NCBI GenBank assembly: GCA_001303025.1
Contig: LJNK01000027.1
Location: forward strand, 1 to 64,000
Direction of reading: 5' to 3'
DNA from: Deltaproteobacteria bacterium SG8_13
GTDB taxonomy: Bacteria; Desulfobacterota; Desulfobacteria; Desulfobacterales; SG8-13
DNA: 64,000 nt
The position numbers and the translations under genes are program-made. Below are positions 1-8,996 of this stretch, piece after piece. The notes under the pieces are model-generated. The model saw only the letters and a list, made by a program, of their open reading frames with translations. It was not told the DNA's origin and did not search any database. Each line of letters opens with the position of its first letter. The stretch's first letter is position 1.

Positions 1-2
1 CC

Positions 3-311
3 GGCATCACCACCATCTCGATGGGGGCTGCCCCGGGCCGGTGGGTGCTGGCGGCCGTTTTCGTTCAGCCCCTGCTGGCGGTCTGTTTTTTCCCGGCAGG
101 TTTCGCCGCCCTTTCGCGCATCGGGCCGTCCGGTTCGCGCAACCTGGCGGTCTCCCTTACCATTCCGATCGCCTTTCTGCTCGGCGGCGGAGCGGTTCCC
201 TCCCTTATCGGTCTGATGGGAGATGTGGTTTCCTTTGCGGCCGGCATCATGCTGGTGGGGGCCGCAATCACCGGTGGTGCGCTGTTGGCCGTCTGGTTGA
301 AACTTCGATAG
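3..311 (+). CDS. MFS transporter, C-terminal fragment (5' end outside window)
   Basis: The open frame runs in from the window edge and stops at 309-311. The roughly 102 visible residues form three to four hydrophobic membrane segments with short polar turns. Small-residue-rich stretches such as FLLGGGAVPSLIGLMGD resemble the last helices of major facilitator superfamily permeases, and the product ends in a short basic tail (WLKLR). The substrate cannot be inferred from this fragment. About 150 bp separate it from the crotonase gene, so the two need not be co-transcribed. An MFS identity is an inference from hydropathy and style; another polytopic permease is possible. Confidence 0.5.
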   Translation, partial: GITTISMGAAPGRWVLAAVFVQPLLAVCFFPAGFAALSRIGPSGSRNLAVSLTIPIAFLLGGGAVPSLIGLMGDVVSFAAGIMLVGAAITGGALLAVWLKLR

Positions 312-464
312 TCGCCCGCGGCGGCTCAAATCGGTCCATGACGCTGTCGCCTCAACGAGCGTTTGTCGGAATTTCGCGGAATTGCGGAAACGGACCTTTC
401 TTTGCCACCGGCAGCCACGGTCCCCTTGTGCTGCCCACTAACAAATCCAACCGGTGAGGTGCTT

Positions 465-1241
465 ATGGGAACGCGATTTCGGTCCGACATCATGCATCTG
501 GAAAAGAAAGAAAAGCTGGCATGGGTGACGATTACCCGCCAGTCTTACCTGAATGCCATCGGCAACGACGGGACCACAGCGCTCAACCGAGTGGCCCTTG
601 CCATTGAAAAGGATCCGGATATTCGCGTGGTGGTCATTCGCGGACAGGGGCGTGCGTTTTGCACCGGCATCGATTTAAAGCAGCTGTCGGCCGATGAAAT
701 CGATATGAGTTATCACCAGCGCTGGGAAAAAGCCCTGCGCATCTTCGAACAGATGGAAAAGATCGTCATTGTCGGGATGCACGGATATTGCCTGGGCGGC
801 GGCCTGCAGCTGGCGTTGGCAGCCGATATTCGGGTCAGCACAGCCGGCTGTCAGATTGGACTGCCCGCGATCCGGGAATCGCTGATACCCGGGCTGGCTG
901 TCTGGCGCCTGCCGCGGTATGTCGGCTGGGGACGTGCAAGGAAGCTGATCATCGGCGGTGCCAACATCTCCGGCGAACAGGCGCTCGATATCGGGCTGGT
1001 GGATCATCTGGTGCCTGAAAAAGACTTTTTCTCCCATCTCGACCAGGTGGCGGCCTCCTATGTAAAAGCCTGCTCCACGGGAACCAGAATGAGCAAACAG
1101 CTGACGAGCCAGGCTTTTGATAAAAGCTATGACGAGATTCTACCCTTGTACCTCCAGTTGCAGGAACGGGCCCAGTACAGCCCTGACGCCCAAGAAGCCA
1201 AAAGGGCTTATCGAGAAAAACGTGACCCCGACTTTCAGTAA
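465..1241 (+). CDS. Crotonase (enoyl-CoA hydratase/isomerase) family protein with altered active site
   Basis: A 258-residue cytosolic protein of normal crotonase length. The oxyanion-hole segments are visible (GRAFCTGIDL and HGYCLGGGLQLAL), as is the IPGLAVWRLPR stretch after the active site. In enoyl-CoA hydratase the two catalytic glutamates lie in GGGCELA and FGQPE. Here the corresponding positions read GGGLQLA (Gln) and IGLPA (Ala), so classical hydration is unlikely; an isomerase, hydrolase or other crotonase reaction on a CoA thioester fits better. The start was set at ATG 465 because GAGGT lies a few bases upstream; a TTG 34 codons earlier gives an unfamily-like leader. No obvious operon partner. 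Confidence 0.82.
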   Translation: MGTRFRSDIMHLEKKEKLAWVTITRQSYLNAIGNDGTTALNRVALAIEKDPDIRVVVIRGQGRAFCTGIDLKQLSADEIDMSYHQRWEKALRIFEQMEKIVIVGMHGYCLGGGLQLALAADIRVSTAGCQIGLPAIRESLIPGLAVWRLPRYVGWGRARKLIIGGANISGEQALDIGLVDHLVPEKDFFSHLDQVAASYVKACSTGTRMSKQLTSQAFDKSYDEILPLYLQLQERAQYSPDAQEAKRAYREKRDPDFQ

Positions 1242-1425
1242 TTCTACCCCGGTCGACCCGGAGACTCGACGGGTTGGTGAAAATTGCGCAACTGTCCCGC
1301 GGTGGTGTCCGTCGATGATGCATCCCCTCCGCCGCTGGCGTAGCCTGTTACTGTGTTTTATTAATTCTTGAAATGAAAACCGGTTCAGATTACCTTGTGC
1401 CAATAAACACTGCATGTGATCCACA

Positions 1426-2427
1426 ATGAGCGGAGACCAAGACAGCAACATATCGTGCAGTCGGTGGATTTTGTCTATCAGCAGATGGTTTGATTCCGAA
1501 GCCGGGATCGACGCCATCGATATAAACGATGACAAACAGGTGGATTGGTTTAGAATTGTACCACTGATCGGTATGCATATCGCCTGTTTGGGTGTTATCC
1601 GGGTCGGTTGGAGCCCGATTGCGGTTATCACCGCAATCGCACTGTATCTTGTGCGAATGTTCGCCATCACCGGCTTCTATCACCGCTATTTTTCCCACAG
1701 GGCTTTCAAAACCAACCGTTTCTGGCAGTTTGCCTTCGGGATCCTTGGCAATTCATCGGTTCAGCGAGGCCCGCTGTGGTGGGCCGCGCACCACCGGCAT
1801 CACCACCGGTTTGCCGACCAGCGCCAGGATGTGCATTCCCCGCTGCAGCACGGCTTCTGGTGGAGCCACATCGGCTGGATGACCTCTCGATCCAACTTCC
1901 CGACCCGCTACAAATACGTCAAGGACTGGGAAAGCTACCCTGAACTGCGCTGGCTGAATCGATACGACACCGTGGTTCCGATTCTGCTTGCCGTATCGCT
2001 GTTTGTCTTTGGAAAGTTCTGCGAAACGGTGCACCCGGAGCTGGGAACGAGCGGCCCGCAAATGCTGGTGTGGGGGTTCTTCATTTCAACCACAGTGCTG
2101 CTGCACGGCACGGTTACAATCAACTCGTTTGACCACATGTTCGGTCGACGGCGGTTCGACACTCCGGACACCAGCCGTAACAATGTCCTGCTATCTCTGC
2201 TTACACTGGGAGAAGGCTGGCACAACAACCATCACCACTACCCTGTTGCTGCCCGGCAGGGGTTTTACTGGTGGGAAATCGATATCACTTACTATCTGCT
2301 GGTAGGCTTGTCGTGGTTCGGTATTGTTCGGGATCTGAGACCGGTTCCGGTAGGGAGACTTGCGGCAAACCGAATTCGAAACTCAAACCATGCGGATGGA
2401 AGGCCTGCAAGTAAGACTACAAAATAG
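1426..2427 (+). CDS. Membrane fatty-acyl desaturase (acyl-CoA delta-9 desaturase-like)
   Basis: A 333-residue integral membrane di-iron desaturase that would introduce a cis double bond into an acyl chain using O2. The three histidine boxes are present: HRYFSH (about residues 86-91), HHRHHH (about 122-127) and HNNHHH (about 266-271), with hydrophobic segments between them as in the stearoyl-CoA desaturase family. It is the first gene of a plus-strand operon with the FAD oxidoreductase (9 bp gap), DUF1365 protein and CFA synthase. It probably supplies the unsaturated chain that the downstream methyltransferases modify. The start ATG has no strong Shine-Dalgarno. An O2-requiring enzyme is unexpected in an otherwise anaerobic gene set. 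Confidence 0.9.
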   Translation: MSGDQDSNISCSRWILSISRWFDSEAGIDAIDINDDKQVDWFRIVPLIGMHIACLGVIRVGWSPIAVITAIALYLVRMFAITGFYHRYFSHRAFKTNRFWQFAFGILGNSSVQRGPLWWAAHHRHHHRFADQRQDVHSPLQHGFWWSHIGWMTSRSNFPTRYKYVKDWESYPELRWLNRYDTVVPILLAVSLFVFGKFCETVHPELGTSGPQMLVWGFFISTTVLLHGTVTINSFDHMFGRRRFDTPDTSRNNVLLSLLTLGEGWHNNHHHYPVAARQGFYWWEIDITYYLLVGLSWFGIVRDLRPVPVGRLAANRIRNSNHADGRPASKTTK

Positions 2428-2436
2428 GGGGATCAG

Positions 2437-3681
2437 ATGCGAATCGCGGTTATCGGCTCCGGAATATCCGGGATGGTTGCGGCACACCTGCTTTCTGATG
2501 ATCATCATGTGATGGTATTCGAGGCGAACGATTACATCGGCGGGCATACCCACACCATCGACGTCGCCGAAAACGGAAAGGTGGTTCCGGTGGACACCGG
2601 CTTCATCGTATTTAATACCAAAACCTACCCGAACTTCACGCGACTGATGCAGCAGCTTGACGTTACGTGGCAGCCGTCCGACATGAGCTTCAGCGTGCAG
2701 TGTGACAAAACCGGCCTGTATTTCAAACCCAGTACGCTTAACTCCCTGTTCGCCGATCGCCGCAACCTTTTGCGTCCCTCGTTTTACCGGATGCTCATGG
2801 AGGCCATCCGGTTCCGGTCAAACGCACCAGAGTTGCTCGAGACCGATGAATACCAGGTTACGCTGCAGCAGTATCTGGAAGCCAATAATTACAGCCGCGA
2901 ATTTATCGAGCACTTCATCATCCCCATGGGAGGCTCCATATGGTCGACAGACCCGGTGAGGTTCAGGGAATTCCCGGCGCGTTATTTCGTCGAGTTCTTC
3001 ACAAACCACGGCTTCCTCAACATCCGCAACCAGCCGCAGTGGCTCGTCATTAAGGGGGGTTCCCGCTCATACATCGAACCGCTCACCCGCGGTTTTCGCG
3101 ACCAAATCCGACTGAAGGCGCCCGTGACATCGATTCGCCGCCATCCCGATCGAGTTGATGTCAGCATCGTTGGCGGCCAAACGGATTCATTTGACCAGGT
3201 GGTGATCGCCACGCACAGCGACCAGGCCCTGAAAATACTGTCAGATCCGTCGGACGCCGAGAAAAAAATCCTGGGCGACATACCCTATCAGGAAAATCTG
3301 GCGATTCTTCACACGGATACTTCCGTGCTGCCACCGAAGAAAATCGCCTGGGCGAGCTGGAATTATCATATCCCGAAAGAAGAATTGGGGCGGGTCGCGC
3401 TGACCTACGACATGAACAGTCTCCAGAGCCTGGGGTCCGCAAGGGAATATTGCGTGACGCTGAACCTGCCGGGGGCCGTAAACCAGGCCAACATCATAGA
3501 CACCTTCGACTACCACCATCCGCTTTACACGCCGGAGAGCCTGGTGGCGCGGCGTCGACAGGCGGAAATCAACGGCATTAACCGGACCTATTTCTGCGGA
3601 GCATACTGGGGTTTTGGTTTTCATGAAGACGGCGTAAAGAGCGCCCTGGCGGTGTGTGAGCATTTTGGAAAACGGTTATGA
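2437..3681 (+). CDS. FAD-dependent oxidoreductase, amine-oxidase/desaturase-like (COG2907 type)
   Basis: A 414-residue flavoprotein. The N-terminal dinucleotide-binding motif GSGISGMVAA (residues 7-16) is followed by an acidic residue ending strand 2 (VFEANDYIGGHTHT), typical of the protoporphyrinogen oxidase / phytoene desaturase superfamily. The C-terminal flavin-contact region FCGAYWGFGFHEDGVKSA is also typical. In many bacteria this family travels with DUF1365 and CFA-type methyltransferases, as it does here; it is thought to act on modified acyl chains, but its exact reaction is not established. A purine-rich GGGGGAT precedes the ATG, and the stop overlaps the next start (ATGA at 3678), which indicates translational coupling. 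Confidence 0.88.
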   Translation: MRIAVIGSGISGMVAAHLLSDDHHVMVFEANDYIGGHTHTIDVAENGKVVPVDTGFIVFNTKTYPNFTRLMQQLDVTWQPSDMSFSVQCDKTGLYFKPSTLNSLFADRRNLLRPSFYRMLMEAIRFRSNAPELLETDEYQVTLQQYLEANNYSREFIEHFIIPMGGSIWSTDPVRFREFPARYFVEFFTNHGFLNIRNQPQWLVIKGGSRSYIEPLTRGFRDQIRLKAPVTSIRRHPDRVDVSIVGGQTDSFDQVVIATHSDQALKILSDPSDAEKKILGDIPYQENLAILHTDTSVLPPKKIAWASWNYHIPKEELGRVALTYDMNSLQSLGSAREYCVTLNLPGAVNQANIIDTFDYHHPLYTPESLVARRRQAEINGINRTYFCGAYWGFGFHEDGVKSALAVCEHFGKRL

Positions 3682-4445
3682 CCATGCAAAGTCACATTTA
3701 TGAGGGCACCATCCGCCATCGCCGCTTTCGGCCGGTGCCGAACAGTTTTCGGTATCGCCTGTTTTTCATGTATCTCGATCTATCGGAGCTACCGGCCGTT
3801 TTCGACTGCCACCCGCTCTGGTCGAGCGGCAAATTCAACATCGCCTGGTTTCGCCGCAGGGATCACTTCGGCGATCCCAAAATCTCTCTGGCAGAGGCAG
3901 TTGGTGACATCGTAGAAAAGGAGTCCGGAAGCCGTCCCCGCGGTCCCATCCGCTTGCTGACCCACCTGCGTTATTTCGGGCACTGTTTCAATCCGGCCAG
4001 TATCTATTACTGCTTCGACCCGACCGGCCAGCATCTTGAGACCATCGTTGTGGAAATCCACAATACGCCGTGGAGTGAAGTTCATTGCTATGTGCTGCCC
4101 GCGGACCGCAACGAACATCCGCTCAGGGGTTGGCAGCGGTATCGGTTTGAAAAAGCCTTTCATGTATCCCCCTTCATCGACATGAACATCCGTTACGACT
4201 GGCGGTTTCGTGAACCCGGGGACCGGTTGAACGTACACATGATCGATTTTGAAAACGGCACCCGAATATTCGATGCCAGTCTGGTGCTCGAAAGAAAGGC
4301 GTTGGATCGCAGATCACTGACGCATGTTCTGGTCCAATATCCGTTTCTGACCGTCAAGGTAATCGGTATGATTTACTGGCAGGCGCTGCGTCTAATCATA
4401 AAAAAAGTGCCGTTTTTCACCCATCCGAATAAACGGGCATCATAG
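3678..4445 (+). CDS. DUF1365 domain-containing protein (COG3496)
   Basis: A 255-residue protein of the DUF1365 family, recognised from the N-terminal stretch IYEGTIRHRRFRPVPNSFRY, the central FGHCFNPASIYYCFD block and the EVHNTPWSE-like region (EIHNTPWSE), all in the usual order. The function is unknown; the family is almost always encoded between an FAD oxidoreductase of the COG2907 type and a cyclopropane-fatty-acid synthase homologue, exactly the arrangement here. Its start overlaps the preceding stop by 4 bp and the CFA synthase follows after 17 bp. It is best regarded as an accessory enzyme or lipid-binding partner in acyl-chain modification. Confidence 0.88.
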   Translation: MTMQSHIYEGTIRHRRFRPVPNSFRYRLFFMYLDLSELPAVFDCHPLWSSGKFNIAWFRRRDHFGDPKISLAEAVGDIVEKESGSRPRGPIRLLTHLRYFGHCFNPASIYYCFDPTGQHLETIVVEIHNTPWSEVHCYVLPADRNEHPLRGWQRYRFEKAFHVSPFIDMNIRYDWRFREPGDRLNVHMIDFENGTRIFDASLVLERKALDRRSLTHVLVQYPFLTVKVIGMIYWQALRLIIKKVPFFTHPNKRAS

Positions 4446-4462
4446 CGGCGAAAGGATTGCCG

Positions 4463-5743
4463 ATGACGGATTCGATCATACCCGCTGAAACACCATCCGG
4501 CAGCTGTGATAAGATGCGCGTCATTGACCGCGCAGCACGACGGCTTCTTCTGGGACTGCTCAGTCGTATCTCCCGGGGAAAGATCCTGTTAAAAGAAGAG
4601 GATCAGCACTTCCGTTTCGGAACGCGCACAGATGAATTTCCACTGGAGGCGGAAGTTACGGTTCACCATCCGAGATTTTACACCAGGTCCGTTCTCGGCG
4701 GCAGCGTCGGCAGCGCCGAAGCTTACATCAACGGCTACTGGACAACGGACGACCTCACCACATTGATCCGAATTTTGATACTGAATCGAAACGTCTTTGA
4801 CCAAATGGAAAAAGGACTGGCCCGCCTTGCAGCTCCGGTTAACAAGCTGTTCCATTTCCTGAATAAGAATACCCGCCGGGGCAGCCGGGAAAACATCCTG
4901 GTCCACTATGACCTTGGCAATGATTTTTACAAACTTTTCTTGGATGAAACCCTCACCTACTCCTGCGGTATTTTTGAATCCGAGCACAGCTCCCTGAAGG
5001 AAGCATCTATTGCGAAATATGACCGCATCTGCCGGAAGCTGCGGCTCGGTCGGGGGGATCATGTTCTGGAAATCGGCACGGGTTGGGGTGGGTTTGCCAT
5101 CCATGCAGCCAGCCATTACGACTGCCGCATCACCACGACCACGATTTCGAACAACCAGCATCGATTCGCCGCCGAGTGTTTCTCGGCCGCCGGCGTCTCG
5201 GACAAGATAACCCTGCTGCAACAGGATTACCGAGATCTAACCGGCCAATACGACAAGCTGGTTTCCATCGAAATGATCGAGGCGGTCGGTCACCATTATC
5301 TGGACGATTTTTTTCAGGTCTGCAGCGAGCGCCTTGCGCCCGACGGGATGTTTTTGCTGCAGGCAATCACCATCCGCGACCAGGTTTTCGAACAACACAA
5401 ACGTTCAGTTGATTTCATCAAACGCTTTATCTTTCCCGGAAGCTGCATCCCCTCGATTGCTGCCATCAGTGACTCCATCGCCCGTGCTACCGATTTCAAG
5501 CTCGTACACCTGGAGGATATCACTGCGCATTATGCGCGCACCCTGCGCGAGTGGCGCCGTCGGTTCTTTACCCATATTGACCAGGTGCGGGCGCTTGGAT
5601 TCCCGGAATCATTTATCCGGATGTGGGAGTATTATCTTTGCTATTGCGAAGGCGGTTTCGCCGAACGTTACATAGGAGACGTTCAGGCGCTGTTTGCCAA
5701 ACCATTGAGCCGCACGGACCCTTTACTGGGTGACCTGCTCTAA
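4463..5743 (+). CDS. Cyclopropane-fatty-acyl-phospholipid synthase family methyltransferase (full length)
   Basis: A 426-residue SAM-dependent methyltransferase that would transfer a methylene or methyl group from SAM to the double bond of a phospholipid acyl chain at the inner membrane. Visible are the N-terminal lipid-binding domain, the YDLGNDFYKLFLDETLTYSCG block (about residue 150) and the SAM-binding motif VLEIGTGWGGFA (about residue 201), plus the EMIEAVGHHYLDDFF segment. The start was set at ATG 4463 because AAAGGA lies 6 bp upstream; the TTG at 4457 lies too close to that site. Its stop codon overlaps the stop of the opposing operon, so the two lipid operons meet directly. Whether it makes cyclopropane or methyl-branched chains cannot be told from sequence alone. 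Confidence 0.9.
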   Translation: MTDSIIPAETPSGSCDKMRVIDRAARRLLLGLLSRISRGKILLKEEDQHFRFGTRTDEFPLEAEVTVHHPRFYTRSVLGGSVGSAEAYINGYWTTDDLTTLIRILILNRNVFDQMEKGLARLAAPVNKLFHFLNKNTRRGSRENILVHYDLGNDFYKLFLDETLTYSCGIFESEHSSLKEASIAKYDRICRKLRLGRGDHVLEIGTGWGGFAIHAASHYDCRITTTTISNNQHRFAAECFSAAGVSDKITLLQQDYRDLTGQYDKLVSIEMIEAVGHHYLDDFFQVCSERLAPDGMFLLQAITIRDQVFEQHKRSVDFIKRFIFPGSCIPSIAAISDSIARATDFKLVHLEDITAHYARTLREWRRRFFTHIDQVRALGFPESFIRMWEYYLCYCEGGFAERYIGDVQALFAKPLSRTDPLLGDLL

Positions 5744-6774
5744 TGCTTCTTTTGCAGCAGATAATGTGACACCAGCCACTCGTTTCCGTTTCGAAAACCC
5801 CAGAGCTCGGCACACGCCATAAAGAAAATGCGCCAGCGCTGAAACCAGATCGATGCCGCCTTTGGGCCGTAAACCTCGGACAAGATCGGAATGACCCGAC
5901 TTTTCCGGCGGTCGAGGTTTTCGAGCCAGGCCTCGGCCGTCTTGCTGTAGTGAACGCCGTTGACCTGCCAGTGTTTTTCAATCACCAGGTCTTGCTGGAG
6001 ATCATACAGCAGATCGTCGGCCGGCATCATGCCGCCGGAAAAGAAATGACGACCCATCCAGTTATCGTCACCCTCGTCTTCGAACAGATAGGCATGGGTC
6101 TTGTGAGTAAAGATGTGGATGAACATCTTTCCTTCCGGCTTCAGCCAGCTGTCGATGCGAGAGAGCAGCAGCGGCCAGTTGCGCATGTGCTCGAACATTT
6201 CCACCGATACCACCCGGTCGAAGCGGTCGTCGATATCGAAAGTATTCATATCGGCGGTGATGTGGGAGACATTGAAGATGCTCCGCTCGCGACAAACCTT
6301 GCGGATGAAATCGCCCTGATATCTGGAATTGGACACCGTGGTGATTTGGCTGGCAGGAAACTTTTCAGCCATCCAAAGGGTCAGGGAGCCCCATCCACTG
6401 CCGAGTTCCAGGATATCCATACCATCGACCAGTTCGGCCCTCTCAGTGGTCACCGCAAGCATGCGGGTCTCCGCCTCGTCCAGATCGTGGATTTCACCGT
6501 CCCACATGCAGCCACTGTATTTAAGATGCTTTCCTAGTACGGTCCGGAAAAAGGCCGGCGGCACCTCGTAATGCTGCTCATTGGCCTTTTCCGGTACCAC
6601 GGCAACGGGACTGTTTCGCATCAAGTCGATGAACCGCTCGCGCCGGTCTTTTTGATCGCGAGCGGTTGACGGTCGTTCCGATTTCAGTCGCTGCCTGTCG
6701 AGCCGGCGTATGCCGAACCGAATCAGTGAATCCGGCAGGAATCCTTGGTCGGCAAGAGAGCTGAGGATGTTCAT
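5740..6774 (-). CDS. Second CFA-type SAM-dependent fatty-acid methyltransferase (short form)
   Basis: A 344-residue methyltransferase of the cyclopropane-synthase superfamily (COG2230), but shorter than the 4463 gene because most of the N-terminal lipid-binding domain is missing. The acceptor block EQHYEVPPAFFRTVLGKHLKYSG and the SAM motif ILELGSGWGSLT are clear. It differs enough from its neighbour to be a distinct family rather than a recent duplicate. Short forms of this type resemble the methylase used in furan/methyl-branched fatty-acid synthesis in some Proteobacteria; that link is an inference. The start is ATG 6774, preceded by AAGGAG and overlapping the DUF1295 stop by 4 bp; upstream in-frame starts lie inside that gene. 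Confidence 0.85.
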   Translation of the reverse strand: MNILSSLADQGFLPDSLIRFGIRRLDRQRLKSERPSTARDQKDRRERFIDLMRNSPVAVVPEKANEQHYEVPPAFFRTVLGKHLKYSGCMWDGEIHDLDEAETRMLAVTTERAELVDGMDILELGSGWGSLTLWMAEKFPASQITTVSNSRYQGDFIRKVCRERSIFNVSHITADMNTFDIDDRFDRVVSVEMFEHMRNWPLLLSRIDSWLKPEGKMFIHIFTHKTHAYLFEDEGDDNWMGRHFFSGGMMPADDLLYDLQQDLVIEKHWQVNGVHYSKTAEAWLENLDRRKSRVIPILSEVYGPKAASIWFQRWRIFFMACAELWGFRNGNEWLVSHYLLQKKH

Positions 6775-7562
6775 GCCAACTCCTTTTTCCGAAACCACGG
6801 GAAAAATGCATTGGTTCGTTGCATATACTTCCTGTACCCCGGCCGGGTTTCTACAATGGTTCGTTCCATCAGGGGGACTCCGGTCATCTTCAGCAACACC
6901 GCTGTGATGACCAGAGGACTGATGATTGTCCACCAGCTGTTCGGAGTGGACAATGTGATCAAGAACAATCCCCACCAGATGAGAAATTCCCCGAAATAGT
7001 TCGGGTGCCGCGAGTAGGCCCACAGTCCGCGGCTCATCACCTTGCCCTTGTTAGACGGATCGGCTTTGAACTTCGCCAGCTGATAGTCGGCAATCGACTC
7101 AAAAAAGAACCCGATGCCCCATAAAGCGGTTCCGAATATATCGTAAACCGTTAAATGGTTGGGAGTAAGCGACAGCTGACCAAATTGAACAGAAAGAGAG
7201 ATAACCCACAAAATAAGCGCCTGGGGCAAAAATACTTTGACCAGGCTGAATATCCAGAAGTACGCACCGGCCTGTTCGCGCCAGGCCGCATAGCGCGGAT
7301 CTTCCCCGTGTCCCCAGTTGCGCATGGAAAGGTGCAGGCAAAGCCGAACTCCCCAGGCGGTGGTCAGGCCCACCAGCAGGTATCGTCGCAGCAGATACCC
7401 CTCGGTGATAAAATAGGTGATCCAGACGATCAGGACAAACCCCAATCCCCACAGGCTGTCTACAAAAGTGACTTTTCTGACGACCAGACTCACTATCCAG
7501 CCGAGGGCCATCAATGCCGTAATCGCAACCAGGTTGATTCCTGCTATCATCAAGAAACTCAT
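6771..7562 (-). CDS. DUF1295 membrane protein (steroid 5-alpha-reductase-like)
   Basis: A 263-residue polytopic membrane protein. The C-terminal signature SRGLWAYSRHPNYFGEFLIWWG is the hallmark of DUF1295 / 3-oxo-5-alpha-steroid 4-dehydrogenase-like proteins, which include NADPH-dependent double-bond reductases and related lipid enzymes. About six to seven hydrophobic helices are visible. It sits between the MFS gene (15 bp upstream) and the short methyltransferase (4 bp overlap), so it is probably an enzyme acting on the same modified acyl chain, for example reducing a methylated alkene. The exact reaction is unknown. Confidence 0.88.
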   Translation of the reverse strand: MSFLMIAGINLVAITALMALGWIVSLVVRKVTFVDSLWGLGFVLIVWITYFITEGYLLRRYLLVGLTTAWGVRLCLHLSMRNWGHGEDPRYAAWREQAGAYFWIFSLVKVFLPQALILWVISLSVQFGQLSLTPNHLTVYDIFGTALWGIGFFFESIADYQLAKFKADPSNKGKVMSRGLWAYSRHPNYFGEFLIWWGLFLITLSTPNSWWTIISPLVITAVLLKMTGVPLMERTIVETRPGYRKYMQRTNAFFPWFRKKELA

Positions 7563-7577
7563 GTCTGTCTCACCTCG

Positions 7578-8996
7578 CTACGGTGTGGCAAGGCCTGCCA
7601 ACAACCGGTCGGGTTGCAGCGGGTCCGCAACCTGCTGCCCGACCTGTCTCCGGGAGATGGCCTGCCGGATATCGTTATGCACTCCCTGGCTGATCGGATA
7701 CGACAGAGCGATTCCAAAGGCGATCAGGTTACACACAGAGGGCACCAGCGCATATAAGATTCGCAGGGTGAATACGACGGTCGCCGACTGCTCTGCATTG
7801 GGTGTATAGCCTGCCAATCCCAGTATGTAGAGTCCTGCGCCGACGCCGACGGCGGCTGCAAACTTTTTGGAAATAGACCACAGCCCGATGTACTGCCCTT
7901 CACGTCTTGCGCCGCTGAGCAATTCGTCATAGTCGATCACGTCGGCCTGTATGGCAGAGGGCAGCGCCAGTGTTGCCCCCAATCCAATGCCGGAAATCAC
8001 TACCAGCATCGCGTAAAGAACGACATCGCCAGGTCCGAGAAAAAACACCCAGATAAAGGCTCCGGTATTGAGAACGATGGATGCCAGCCACGCGTTTTTC
8101 TTTCCGAACCGGTGGGATATCTTGATCCAGCCCGGCAAGCATACAATGCCCGTTACAAAATACAACAGTAAGAACAGTTCGGCCAGGTCCGACAGTAGAA
8201 CATACTCAACGTAATAAAGGATCAGGGTGGCCGGCAGATTGTTTCCGATGGCGCTGATCGTATAGGATACGAGCAGGATTCTGAACGGCCTGTTGTGGCT
8301 GAGTTCGCGCATGCCGGTCGCCAGACTCTGGGTGGGCCTGGCCTGCTCCTTGAACTTCTCTTTGATGGCAATCGCACACCACCAGCAGGTTCCGACCAAC
8401 AGCGGTGTGTAGAGCACGGCAATCCAGAAATATTTCAACCGCTCCCCTTCAGCACCGTCGGGCAGACTGAATGCCCACTGAACCAGTGCGGGAGAGCTCG
8501 CGGCAGCCAGCGTCCCGGCGATCAGCAATCCGTCTCGCATTGCAAACAAACTGGTTCTTTCGTTGTAGTCAAAAGTTATTTCCGGTCCCAGCGACTCGTA
8601 GGGCACCGTAACCGCGGTCCAGAACAGAAAAAGCGTATAGATGCTCACCCCAAACCACAGCGCCGCGTAACCGGAAGCTGCTTTCGGCGGGACGAACAAC
8701 ATGAACATCGAAATAGCAACGAATAGAGAACCGACTGCGATATACGGCCGACGCCGGCCGAAAGATGTGCGGGTTTTATCTGACAGATAGCCGAATAATG
8801 GATCAGTGACGGCATCAAAAATGCGAACACCGAACAGCAGCGTACCGAGTACGGAAATATTGAGACCGATTGTGTCCGTGTAGAATTTGGGAACATACAC
8901 GTAAACCGGTATACCGACCACAGCCAGCGCGAACGCAGGAGAGGAATAGGCGAGTTTCCGGTAGAGTGTTACCGTTTTCGCTTCCACTGATATCAC
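7578..8996 (-). CDS. MFS transporter, GPH-like (MelB-type) family
   Basis: A 472-residue permease with about twelve hydrophobic segments. The loop 2-3 motif DPLFGYLSDKTRTSFGRRRPYI is characteristic of the glycoside-pentoside-hexuronide:cation symporter group. Its start overlaps the chalcone-isomerase-like stop by 4 bp, so it is translated within the lipid operon. Homologues recur in clusters with CFA-type methyltransferases and DUF1295, which suggests a lipid or lysolipid substrate, or flipping, rather than sugar uptake. That substrate assignment is an inference. Confidence 0.88.
   Translation of the reverse strand: MISVEAKTVTLYRKLAYSSPAFALAVVGIPVYVYVPKFYTDTIGLNISVLGTLLFGVRIFDAVTDPLFGYLSDKTRTSFGRRRPYIAVGSLFVAISMFMLFVPPKAASGYAALWFGVSIYTLFLFWTAVTVPYESLGPEITFDYNERTSLFAMRDGLLIAGTLAAASSPALVQWAFSLPDGAEGERLKYFWIAVLYTPLLVGTCWWCAIAIKEKFKEQARPTQSLATGMRELSHNRPFRILLVSYTISAIGNNLPATLILYYVEYVLLSDLAELFLLLYFVTGIVCLPGWIKISHRFGKKNAWLASIVLNTGAFIWVFFLGPGDVVLYAMLVVISGIGLGATLALPSAIQADVIDYDELLSGARREGQYIGLWSISKKFAAAVGVGAGLYILGLAGYTPNAEQSATVVFTLRILYALVPSVCNLIAFGIALSYPISQGVHNDIRQAISRRQVGQQVADPLQPDRLLAGLATP

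Noticed and set aside
5950-6537. 195-codon plus-strand frame opposite the short CFA-type methyltransferase
   Set aside because: It is antisense to a gene with intact SAM-binding motifs, and has no ribosome site or family features.
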